From positions 682,001 through 746,000 of the forward strand of contig CASHTG010000004.1 in the NCBI GenBank assembly GCA_949357655.1: DNA of 64,000 nt, written 5' to 3'. The DNA comes from Parascedosporium putredinis (lineage: Eukaryota > Ascomycota > Sordariomycetes > Microascales > Microascaceae). Below the pieces are notes generated by a model. It was not told the origin of the DNA. It made no database searches and saw nothing but the letters and a program-made list of their open reading frames with translations. Below, piece after piece: positions 1 through 10,709 of this stretch (its first letter is position 1; each line of letters begins with the position of its first letter). The position numbers and the translations under genes were made by a program.

Positions 1-158
1 GGAAGCAAGTCACGGAGAAAACACGGAGAAAAGGGATGTCCCGGAAATTCACACCAGAAAATCGGAGCCTGTTGCTAATACCCGTCATCACTAGATAGAC
101 CATTCGAGAGATCGCATCTTCCCGGCATCCCTTGCGAAAGGCTCATTTCTACCCCGTC
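1..158. other. 3' flank of the C2H2-like gene
   Basis: Short stretch between the window edge and the stop codon of the first gene. I see no coding or structured signal in it; it probably holds the 3' UTR of the minus-strand gene. Confidence 0.4.
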
Positions 159-2682
159 TCAAAACTCATATGCTTCTATGTCCCAGTCAGCCGATATGTC
201 GGTATTGTTACTGACTGCTAACAACCCTGGCGCGGGCGATGGGATCATCCCGCTAGGGGTGGATATCGAGTTCTGAATACCGTCAGGACGCGAGGCCTGG
301 TAGGCGTAAGTTTGTGTCCCTTGATCGAGTTGGTTGCTGCTCGCCGGATATAGCCACATTGGATAGAATCTCATTGCCGAGGGCGACACGGAACCGGAGT
401 AAGATGCCACCTCAACAGTGCTGCTCTCATCACATCGTGAGTCCACGGTGGATGGGCACCTACTACGGCCATACTCAGGCCCCAAGAATAAGCGTTGCTC
501 GTTGTAGCGCTCTGGATCTGTCTGCCAGTGCCCCAAATGGGGGTGAAGGCTGTTGCATCCCCTGTTGGAATACGCTGACGTTGGAAGTGAGGATAGGTCG
601 GCTGATGTGTCCTGCAGGAAGACAAGAGACGACGGGTGCTCCGTGAGAACCTTCGGAAGGATTCCTCTGCCCTCGTCTCTCTGGACTTCTTCTATCCTGC
701 CGTGCAGCCTGTGCCGAAACTCTTGTTGCCAGCGCTGAGGTTGCTCTGCGAGAACAGCTCGGAAAATGGCTTGGCTCTCGTCTCTTAGTACTTCGTCTAT
801 CCTACTGACTAGTCGGTACCCAAACTCTTCCCTCCAGGGCTCAGATTGACGCTGCCCTTGTTCGCTAGCACAAGGGGGATATTGGCTAACAAGAGGGGCA
901 TCGGTTGAGGCGGCCAACCGGAAGATCCGAGACGAGCACTCTGCGAGAACTGCTTCAACAATCTTTTGACTCTCGTCGCGTCGCACTTCATCCATCCTGT
1001 TGTTTGGTAGAGGCCGAAAGTCTAGCGTCTGTCTCCGGAGCTCAGGTCGACGTTTCCTTTGCTCGCCAGGATCATCACCCAACGGATCCTGTCCAGGACC
1101 ACGGGGATTCCTGCTTCCAACCTGTGCCTCTGTGGATAGTTGAGATATGGCAGTGACAGTTACATCTACAAACGCCCGTTAGCTTTATGGAAGTTGAACG
1201 GTCTTTTGAACAGGGATGTAGGGCCCCCGACATACATCTCTCCTCTGGTACCACCTTTCCAGGAAATAACAGTGCGTATATCTCGCCCCATTTCCAATAG
1301 CCCGTGTGTTTCTTGCCCTTCATTTTAGTCACGCTGCGTATCTTCATCGCTACATCTCGCGGGTAGATGTGGTCGGCGCCTTTTTTACAATTGCAGGGCG
1401 GCGGTTGACCAGGCCGTGTATGTGGGGGATCCGCAGAGGGAGCCGGTCCTTGGTCTTCATCACCGTCGTCACCGCACGCTAAGGGCTCGTGTTTAGGGCA
1501 GCCATAGTGAAATCGTTCTAGGTGCTGCCTTTCGTGAGGTTGTGTTAGTATGGCTTCGTCTTGGAGAAGAGGGAGATCGACCTTGGGGAGAGCCTAGGAC
1601 TTACCTGCATTGGCTAATATTCGGAAATCCCCAACCTTCACAGGCAGCGCGGCGATAGTCTAGCCTACTACCATCGGGAAAACGTCGAAAATAAGGACAC
1701 GTGAAGTTTCGCTCGCTCTTCTGGGACTTTGGATTCTTCTTGCCCCCGGTATGGCCGTCAAAGTCTTCGTTATCTTTGTGGCCAACGTCATTTTCACCGG
1801 TAGCTCTCTTTCGCTTTTTGGGTTGGCCTTGGCTCTGCAACCCTGCTATTTCGGGGTCAATTGGGAGCCATCGTACGCTCCGCCCTCGGGCTGATGAGGA
1901 CCCGACGAGGCTTGCACATTTTCATGGCCAGGCCCAGGACTTGAGAACAGTTGGCTAAACTTTTGGTTGAAAGCGGAGAGAAACCGTTCGACACCAGTGG
2001 GGAGCCGATCATTTACGGGGTTGTGCCTCTCGTCTCGCGTGGCTCGGTGGCGCTCATAAACATTGCCGTCGTCACCCTTACCTTTGGGTACCCTCTGAGA
2101 TGAGACGGGCTGATGCAAGCCCTGTGGAATTGAAACGCTGCCTTGAGCTGACGTTGATGCACCAATGGAGGGTCCGGCCTCAATGAGGGGGAGACCACGG
2201 GCCATTGAGGAGTAGACTGTCGAGAATTTCTCCAGGATGCGTGCTTTCACCCCGGACCCGGAACTGGCCCATGCTCGAGGTAACGTCTACCCTGTTTAGA
2301 TTGTGTTGCTGCACCACGACATCCAAAGCCTGATACTGGCCTGGTGCAAACGCGGCATCTATAAGCTCTACCGTTCCTCGTTGAAGCTCTTCTCCCATGC
2401 GCTGTGGAAGACCACCGCCTAGGAGGCTCGCGTCATCGATCTGGTGTGAGATTGATGGGGGTGGCTAACGACAGACAGCTCCAGGCCCATGAGCGCCTCA
2501 ATGTCGCCTGTTGGTCCCTGTAGCCCTCCTGCCGCCCCGGTGTCGGACTCAGGGAGCCCATTGGTATTTGGGGGCATTGCGCTGCTTCTCCTTGCGCCGC
2601 TTTGTCTCGAGTCCCGCTTGTAGTTGTGGCTCGGGCTGTGCCTCGCGCTTGGCCCACTGGAATGGGGGTGTAAGGTGTCCAT
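159..2682 (-). CDS. Fungal C2H2-like zinc-finger protein with C-terminal internal repeats
   Basis: Function unknown; a nucleic-acid-binding role is inferred from the finger only. Proposed exons are 2682-2470, 2401-1605 (donor GTAAGT), 1528-1174 and 1121-159, about 775 aa. The core has the ascomycete pattern CPYFRR...C-E-G-WGF-x-NISQ-CR-QHLERFH, with the Cys pair in exon 2 and the His pair just after the 76-nt intron. It is followed by a Cys-rich stretch and a KWGEIYALLFPG motif, both typical of this fungal family. A KKRKR basic patch precedes the finger and may be a nuclear signal. The C-terminal exon carries three copies of a helix-like unit around R-[MI]-[DE]-EV-x-RDE (about 655-710, 770-820, 960-1005). 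A one-base gap at the CCC run near 1868 must be assumed, and the reading frame also changes near 2260 in a GGGG run. Exon 1 and its 69-nt intron are tentative; the finger region is firm. Confidence 0.7.
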
Positions 2683-3817
2683 GGGCGCGGCAGCAAAACA
2701 AAAAAAAAGAAAGAAGGAGAAAAGGCCCAAGACAAAACAAATTAATTATAAGGGACGATACGGTATGACAACACACTGTCGAATTACCAAGATGAAGACG
2801 AGAGAAAGAGAGAGAGAGAGAGCTGGTTCAAAAGGAAGGCGAACCCTGACATATTAGGACAAGGCGACAGCGATGGTAGCTGCAACTCAACATATGTTGA
2901 GTATACGTCAAGTCCACATATGTGTGTTTTTTGGGACCATCCAGCCCGGGATCGTGTTCCGGGAATATATGCCCGATTAGACGGTGTGCTACACTCTTCC
3001 ACAAGCGGCACAAGAGGGAGCTTGGAGCTTGACATCACTCCCTTCACCCCTTCAGTCCCTTCGAGATGTTTAGGTCGTGGAGAGCTTTCGCGAGAGATTG
3101 ACCCATCCATCCAATCGCTCAATCGCCAATGCTGCCCAACAGGCGCAGTGAGGAATCAAGACAAGCCACCAAACCAGCACCAACCAATGGCGGCGCAAGG
3201 CCCCCCTTTCCAACCCAAGGCCCAAGAGACAGAGGCAAGATTCCTTTCTTTTCAATTGTGGCCCTGTTTGGCGAATTGTTCAAGGAATATTTCGTCTCTT
3301 AACTTGTATCAGTCCCATCGAGTATCTGTCTCAAGGCCTGTCCTTGTGAATGATCATGATCCTTCTTGCTAACCACAATAAATACTAGAATGCTGCGACG
3401 GTCCTCTGTGGTCATCGGCAAATGCCCTCGTTTCGAGATCTATCGCTCCTTGTATGCCAGGCAACCATACGAATACGCGCGTGTTTTGTGGGGGGGAACC
3501 ACACCAATGTGCAGTCTTGAGCTGTCCGGGGTGGCGTCTGAATGGTGAACGGCCTGAGGCACCGCGTGCAGTCCATGGATTTCTATGGACCAGATCCATT
3601 AGATGGAGCTGAACGGGAACAGCCTCGAGATAAAAACACAAAAAACAAAAGTCCTTACCTCATTGTCGAACCCCGTCAGTCTCCTCGTGACCCCCGGAAG
3701 GCAGGTAGATTTATTGGTGGGACGAAGGGGATCCGTGCTATTTCCTATGCTCCCGAGCAGGCTGTATGCCATGACTATAAACTCAACCTCCTTGGCGAGG
3801 TAAAGGGTTGGGTTGGG

Positions 3818-3886
3818 CGATGTATGTTAGGGTGGCAGTTCGATGTATGCTAGGGTCGCAGGTCGATGTATACTAGGGTGGCAGTT
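3818..3886. repeat. 23-bp tandem repeat, 3 copies
   Basis: Three head-to-tail 23-bp units (3818-3840, 3841-3863, 3864-3886), each starting CGATGTAT and containing TAGGGT. The second copy differs at a few positions and the first and third are nearly identical. A partial fourth CGA follows. It lies in non-coding sequence. Confidence 0.9.
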
Positions 3887-4370
3887 CGAGTGGCGGCGCA
3901 AGGGTCTGGTTCGCCTGGATACATGCCTACATGAGCAAGCTGACGAGTCAGACAGTGCAAACCGGGCGCTTGATCCGGGGCTATCATGCATCATCGTTCA
4001 AACCCGTTCTTCATGGACCAGAGAGAAATCGGCAGATGATGGATGTCGGAGCTGGTAAAACTGTGCCATTGATTTGGGGTCGTCGTCAGAAAGCCGGAAA
4101 TACTTCCCAGCGGTCTTCCGACCTAGCTCCCTTACATCCTATCTCCGGTTGTCAAAGCTGCGGCTAATTTCAGTCCCCGTACCTGGGTACGGTGGCTTCG
4201 AATGTGCCTCCTCGAGCGTTGTCGAGGTGTTGAAACTCTCAAGGCACCCTCCGTAGCGGTCCGCCTTTACAACGTGATAGGAGCCACGTACGAAGATTCT
4301 CCATGGATATATACATTTTGCGCGATTGCAAGAGTGTGGAGTGGACAGGGTCCGGAGCAGCGAGTCGGGT

Positions 4371-4401
4371 TGGAGAGAGGAGAGAGGAGAGAGGAGAGAG
4401 G
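4371..4401. repeat. (GGAGAGA)n minisatellite
   Basis: About four uninterrupted 7-bp units of GGAGAGA in a non-coding purine-rich tract. Confidence 0.9.
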
Positions 4402-5145
4402 ATTGGCCGCCACGGTTCCCGTGTCAGGCGCAATCGAGGCAAACCGTCTTTCCCTTGTGGCCGGGAAGCGGTAATTGGCGACGAGAGAAGGCTGTTCATG
4501 TTGTGCTTCTAATAATCTAAGAGGCAATTGACGCGGATGATCGTCAAGTCAACCCTTTCCGATTGCGACATGTTCTCGAGATGAGTCAACGAGACCTGGG
4601 GCGCCAGCTTTGGTCGTGCAAAGGCTCCATTGGGACGTCACGCTCATCAAGGCTCGTTCTCGATCCGGAAATGTCCACACTTGAGATAGCGCCACAAGGA
4701 TTCATGCGTCTAGAAGGGTGAATAGGTGTCTAGGACGATGGATGGGTCATGTTCGCCTTTTCCCCCTTTCCCCCTTTTCTCTTTCTTTTCCTGCATCATC
4801 TTCCTACCCAACTCATCTTGGGCTTGAGAGGCGCCAGCAGATAGAGGGTAAGACGCGGAAGGCCGCCCCAAACACTGCTGCAAGGCATCCATTGGATTGA
4901 TATGCATCCACTATAACCAGATACCGAGTACATGGATCCGGATAAATATAGTATACATAACTGACTTAATAGTTACAGTGGCGGGAGGTGGTAGTTTTCC
5001 AACCTCGAATAGCTAACGACGTGTTAAGCTGCACCCTTGGATGGCTTTCTGGTGGCTTCCCCAGCAAGCACCACAAGCAGAAATATCAAGGTAGGCCTCT
5101 CAAGCATCAGGCTTTTGTTGAACGGCAGGAGCAGATGCAGCTTGT

Positions 5146-5241
5146 CACGCACACGCACACGCACACGCACACACACGCCCACACGCCCACACACTCGACG
5201 CACAAATACACACACACGCCCACACGCCCACACACGCGCAC
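5146..5241. repeat. CA-rich microsatellite
   Basis: Roughly 95 bp of CACG/CACA/CACGCC units with few interruptions, downstream of the oxidoreductase gene. The open frames crossing it (poly Thr-His or Cys-Val-Arg) are repeat artefacts. Confidence 0.9.
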
Positions 5242-5378
5242 CTACTGTCTTTCTAGTACTGCTAACGCCAACTTGATTTCGGTTACGGGCGGTCTCCGAC
5301 GGGACACTGGGGGAAGTTCTTGGTGTCTTTTCATCTTGATAGGAAGTGTATTATGATGCAAGGTGGGCTTCGATACGC

Positions 5379-5430
5379 CCACACACGCATACACACGCAT
5401 ACACACACACATACACAGATACACACACAT
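5379..5430. repeat. CA/CATA microsatellite
   Basis: Second CA-rich array, with ACACACGCAT and ACACAT units, about 140 bp from the first and on the same strand. Confidence 0.9.
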
Positions 5431-5591
5431 AGTCACTACAGGTGCAGACATCAATAGCCTAGTATAACATGAAACGGTGCATGACCAAAATAGTGTCCAG
5501 TAGATATTATTACGATAGGTTTTCGGGGGAAAAAAGGTATGGCTGGAGACTGTCTTGGCCCGGCATCCTCTATCTCCTTCCCATACTCGTG

Positions 5592-5622
5592 CACACACAC
5601 ACACACGCTCTCTCTCTCTCTC
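5592..5622. repeat. (CA)n(CT)n compound microsatellite
   Basis: Seven CA units directly followed by about seven CT units, 19 bp beyond the stop codon of the oxidoreductase gene and therefore in its 3' UTR. Confidence 0.9.
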
Positions 5623-5640
5623 GACTCTTTCAACGCCACT

Positions 5641-8047
5641 TTAAGCATCAGCAATGATGATGTCGGCCGCAATCTCGGCAATACCGTAGACGGCGGTCTG
5701 GATATGGGCCGAGATGAGGAGGGGGATGATGCTGGCATCGACCACACGGAGGTTCTCGGTGCCGTAGACCTTGAGGGTGGGGTCGACGACACCGCCGTCA
5801 GCCTTGGGCAACATGGAGCAAGTACCGACGGGGTGGAAGATGGAAAGAGAGGTCCTCTGCGCGAAGCTGGTCCACTCCTCGTCGCTGCCGGGGCCCTCCA
5901 CCTCGGCCGGGTCGTAGGGAGTCTCCCAGAGGGAGGCCATGGGCTCGGTGGCGGCGGCCTTGCGGGTGTACTTGACGGCCTCGACGACGGCGCGGAGGTC
6001 GTGCTCGTTCTCGTAGAAGCGGGGGTTGATGATGGGGTTAGCGGTGGGGCTGGGGTTGGCGGGGTTGATGTGGAGGCTGCCGCGGGCGAGCGGGTGCATG
6101 AGCGCGGCGATGAGGGTGAAGAGCTGGGTGCCGAACAGGGGCTGGTGGCGGGCGGGTAGCCCTTGGCGCCGGTGTAGCCGTCGGAGAAGATGATCTCGAC
6201 CTGGGGCACGGTGGCGTCGTCGAGGAAGGCGACCTTCTTCTGCGTCACGGGGTGGTCATCGGCGGCGGCGACGGCCTGGGCGAGGGTCTTGAGCTCGGCG
6301 CCCTCGTCGGCGACGACCTGGTCCCAGGTGAGGAAGGCGTAGCCGGAGCCGGTGTACATGTAGGCGGAGCGCTCGCCCGCGTTGTAGAGGGCGAGCTGCT
6401 CGGCGGCGTAGGTGGCGTTGGCGCGGATGTTGTCAAACGAGATGTAGCCGGGCTTGAGGTGGTACGAGGTCTGGATGCGCAGGTGGTCCTGGAGGTTCTC
6501 ACCGACGCCGGGGAGGTCGACGACCTGCTCGATGCCGGCGGCGGAGAGGACGTCGGCGGCGCCGATGCCCGAGAGCTCGAGGAGGACGGGGGACTGGATG
6601 GCGCCGGCGGAGAGGACGACCTCCTTGCTGGCGCGGATGACGGTGCCGTCGGCGAGGGTGACGCCGGTGGCGCGCTTCTTGGTCTGCTCCGTCTTGCCGG
6701 AGGCGAGGTTCACCTTGGCGACGGTGGTGTCGGTGCGCACGCGCAGGTTGGAGCCGGCGATGGGCAGGTAGGCGTTGGCCGAGTAGGAGCGGACCCAGGC
6801 CTCGGGCTCGATGCTGCTGGGCTGGTACATGACGCCGAGCGGGTCACCGGCGAGGGACTCGAGGTTGGGAGACACGCCGAGGGCGCCGAGGGCGGGGATG
6901 AAAGTCTCCTGCTGCTCGGGGATGTAGCGGTTGACGACGGCCTGGACGGGGCCGCTGTCGCCGACGCCGGCGGAGCCGTATGTGTCCGTGTTCTTGCCGG
7001 TGAAGGTCTCGGAGCGCATCATGGCCTCGATCATGGTGTCCCAGTTCCAACCGGGGTTGCCGAGCTCCTCCCACGCATCGTACTCGGCCGCGGCGGCGCG
7101 GTCGTACGACATGAGGTTGAGGGCGGAGGAGCCGCCGAGGACGCGGCCGCGGTTGTAGCTGAACACGCGGCCGTTGGCGCTGGGCTGCGCGACCGAGGTG
7201 AAGTTCCAGTCGTACGTCGTGCCCAGGGTCGAGCCGCGCATGCCGGGGATGTTGATCTTGGGCTCCTGGGGCGCCGCGGGGCCGGCCTCGAGGAGGAGGA
7301 CGCGGGCGTCGGGGAGGCCGAGGGAGAGGCGGGTGGCGAGGGCTACGCCCGCAGTACCGCCGCCGACGATGATCTGTGGAGTGGGGGTTCACATGTCTGC
7401 GTTAGCGTTTTCTTGAAAAACTTGTTTGATGACTTCTGAACACACGAGGACCCTTGAAATCGGGAGAGCGGCGCGCGCGTCGGCAAGTGCGGGTGCGGGG
7501 GAAGGGTGGACAAGGAAATGGAGGGTCAGAGCGGGAGGTATGACGGATTCCCGCGCGTTTATCTGGCACGACGGGAGATGTGGGGATCTTTGATTTCGCG
7601 GGAATCCGGGCACGGGAGAACGGCCACACGATAAGAGAGAAGGAATAGTGTATATGTGTGTGTGAAGGTGGGTAGAGCCAAGGGAGGTCCGTGGATTTTT
7701 AGGGGGTGCTAATCTGGCTGAAGTCGAGGCTGGCCTCGATGGCGATTGTCACCGGCAGTTGAGAGACACAGCTCGAGCTAGAGCTAGAGCTGCTCCCGTC
7801 CTCTTTTCAGTGGCGCACGACCTCCCGCGATCGACCGGCAGCGGGTGAGACACGAACAGCGCATGTACAACGCCCGCGAGGAAAGAAAACAAGAAAGCAA
7901 GCCCTCGGAAATAAGAAAAAGAACAACAGGAGAGGGGAAAAGGAAAGAGCAAAACAAAACAGAAAGACCTACGTAGTCAAAGACCTCATCGCAAGGCTTC
8001 GCCAAGGCGGTCGCCGACAGGGCGAGAAGGAGCGCTGTAAGCTGCAT
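5641..8047 (-). CDS. Secreted GMC oxidoreductase (aryl-alcohol/glucose oxidase type)
   Basis: FAD-dependent oxidoreductase of the GMC superfamily (CAZy AA3), which oxidises alcohols or sugars and usually makes H2O2 outside the cell. Exon 1 (8047-7973) encodes a 17-19-residue hydrophobic signal peptide and ends FDY. After an unusually long 599-nt intron (GTAGGT...CCACAG), exon 2 (7373-5641) resumes with IIVGGGTAG, the FAD-binding GxGxxG loop. Further hallmarks are GRVLGGSSALNLM (first GMC signature), GAIQSPVLLELSGIG (second), FHPVGTCSM with the catalytic His, and ASIIPLLISAHIQTAVYGIAE near the C-terminus. A one-base frame change near 6150 splits the gene. Adding one base gives exactly 602 aa, normal for the family, so I read it as a sequencing gap and not a dead gene. 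Codon third positions are strongly G/C. Substrate cannot be told. Confidence 0.9.
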
Positions 8048-10652
8048 GATGGGCTAGGCACTTCTTCTTTCCTTTTCCCTTTCTAAGTCTTTTTTCTTTC
8101 TTTCTTTCCCTCTGCTTCGCGAGAGAAATGTCCCAGAATACTTGACTACTACGGCACTTCAAAACTCTTTTACGAGTCGCGGTGCTATAGGAGCGGGGAG
8201 GGAGGAAATCTGGAAAAAGGGGGGACTGGTTCCTTTCTCTTTGTTTGTCGTCTTCGAAGGGGCGGAGATACGCGCGAATCGAAGGCGGGGAGGCGAAGAA
8301 AAGAGTGTGGGAGGAAAAAGAAACGAGAACGAGGAAAACCAAGAAAAAGAACGACGGAAAAGCAATTCAGCCAGAAAAGGAGCGTGGGTGGGTAGCTAAC
8401 AACAAACGAGTGTAATGGCTGGTTGGAGAGGAGAAGGAGAAAGAGAAGAAGGGAAGGGGAGCGGGATGGAGTGAAGGAGGTGCGAGAATAATAATCCTAA
8501 TAAGAGCGGCATGATGGAGGGATCGCATGAGGGAGGCACAGGTGAACCACTGTTGGATCCTGACCCAACAGGTCGGGAATGGGAATTACGGCGATGCGAT
8601 AATACTATGCTAGGCTGGGGGGGATAGGCAAAGGGAAAGGATCCCCACGGCGAGGCCATGAGCAAAACGTCAGTGCATTTCCACGCTATTATCCGTTGGC
8701 CGCAAACGTGCGGACAGTTTATTGCCTGTTCAATGGTCACGATCATGGTTACATGGCCGTGATTCCGTGGGCATCGTGGGTCAGCCAGACGAATGTGGAC
8801 AAGTCTACTCTCTGTCGGAAGATTACAAGACGATGGAAGGGGCGGGATTGGAAGGAAATATGGGGGAGGACGGCCATTGTACGGATGGCACGGCCGCGAA
8901 AGGCAACGAGGTGCCGGGCTTGGCGGTGGTCAAGGAGTGTAAATGGAAATTTCGCGTGGCCTCTGGGATGGTCGAAAGGCACAAGGGTAGGGCCATCTCC
9001 ACTGCCCTTTGATCACCTTGTGATGACGAGTCCCTTTTATTTTGCAGGGGAGTCTCCAGGTTCCCCTCGGACTCTCGCTCTCTTCATAAATCCCACAAGG
9101 CAGGGTTACGCTCTCTTTTCTTACCGATCTGTCTCTTGCAAGCGCTTCACTGTGTTGTCCCCGTTTCAAAACGCTGACAGCTCGCATTGTCAGTTGTAAT
9201 GCGAAAAATTGCATCAACGCGGGAGGACAGGGGGCCGGAAAGAGACAATGGCGTTGGTTGGGCGGAAGAGAGGGGAGGGGAGGAAGGCTGTGGGCAACAA
9301 TAACAGGACAAATGCTACGCTACGATCATAATGGGGATATATTGTCCTGGGATGGGGGCGCAGGATGGTCCGAAGGTGCCAATTCCCTTTCGTATCAAAA
9401 TAAGTCAGAGAACGGGCAAGGGTAAGTTCTCCCCTAGGCTCATTGTGTAATAGGTAATAGAGAGAAAACAAGCATGGCCAAGAGTGCGCGACGGAGAATT
9501 GGGGGAAGGGGAAGGGGAAGGGAAATGGGGCACAAAACAAAAGACGGGCATTGCCTGGAGGCGCTAACATGAGTTCTCATAGGAGACTGCAGATGGAGGA
9601 GATGATATGAGGGAGTTGGGCAGGGGATGAGGAGTGTCTTGAAGAGGGATCGATGCAAGTTATATTCGCCTGACGGGATTGGGAAAGCGTTGAAGGGATC
9701 GCACAGATGAAAACTCACTGCGTGGCACTTCGTCCCTGCAAGAAAAAAAGAAGAAGAAAACCAGCCGGCTGCGTTGCTGGAACTGGGCTTACAGTGATTG
9801 AGCGATTGAAGGGGGGACAAGGCACCGTGGTGAAATGGTGACACTCATTGCTCTCTGGGCGTTTTTGGATGGGTGCTAGCGTCGGTAATTTCCTTCTCTC
9901 CCGTCTCTCTTATTCTTCCTACCTTTCCGGGTCCTCCACTCTCTTCTGTTCACCCACCTTTTTCCCTCTTCGTTTTCAATTTTCAAAGCTGAGAGAGCTC
10001 GGCCGTAAGGGTGCGGGGAGCAGGGGTGGTGAAGCCGATCCATGCCCCTGTCGCCACTAGTCTCGTCCAAACTTAGCCAGGGTGGGGGCACGCTGACGGA
10101 CAATGGCCCTGCGGCGATTGACGATGACGACCGGGGAGTGAGGAATGCAACCCCACCCACCCGGAGAGGTTGTGCTGGGTGTTGGAAAAGCCAGGCGCAC
10201 GAAAAGGGGAAGCGCACCGACGATTTCGGAGCGGCAGCCCTGTGCCTTGTGCCTGGCCTGGCCCACTGCAACTCAATTTGTTACCTGAAGCCAATTCTGC
10301 AAAAGGGAATCAGGGCCAAATAGTCTTCAAGACTAAGGCCAATGAAGAAATCAAGTAAAGGTGAGATGTGAGAAATGGGAGCCGCAACCCCTTGGAAATT
10401 ATCCTCGAAAGGAGAAGCCCCCGCCAGGCTGTATCAATATTCCCTTCCGCGTTCTTTTTGGTCGATGGTCGACGAGTGCGCAAGCCCAATGGCTAAACTT
10501 GGCATTGGCCTCGAGATGTCCGAACCCATGAATTCAGGGGCTCCATCTTTTGAGTTCTCAGGACTCTGAGAAGGGTTGCGTGGGGGCTCTCCTCGAAAAG
10601 TTAAGGGGCGCGGGGCAAGACAGCACGATGAAGTTTGGTCGCGATGACGCAG

Positions 10653-10709
10653 CGGCGCCCTAAGCTGTGGACGATATCGGCGCCCTAAGCTGTGGACGAT
10701 ATCGGCGCC
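10653..10709. repeat. 25-bp tandem duplication
   Basis: Two perfect 25-bp copies (10653-10677 and 10678-10702) starting CGGCGCCC and ending GATAT, then a 7-bp partial third copy. Each contains the GGCGCC palindrome. Confidence 0.9.

Larger units (their letters stand above)
2683..5640. other. Intergenic region, repeats only
   Basis: About 3 kb between two minus-strand genes. It contains an A-rich/purine tract (2698-2740), an (AG)n run at 2807-2822, a 23-bp tandem repeat, a GGAGAGA repeat and CA-rich microsatellites, listed separately. No open frame here looks like a protein: codon use is uneven and none has a recognisable motif. The 5' part presumably holds the promoter of the C2H2-like gene, and the last few hundred bases the 3' UTR of the oxidoreductase gene. 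Confidence 0.55.

Noticed and set aside
3818..3886. Short regularly spaced repeats as a CRISPR-like array
   Set aside because: The units are directly adjacent without spacers and the genome is fungal.
6252..7439. 395-codon plus-strand open frame
   Set aside because: It is the antisense shadow of the GC-rich GMC oxidoreductase exon, made of Gly/Ala/Val/Glu/Asp repeats with no domain.
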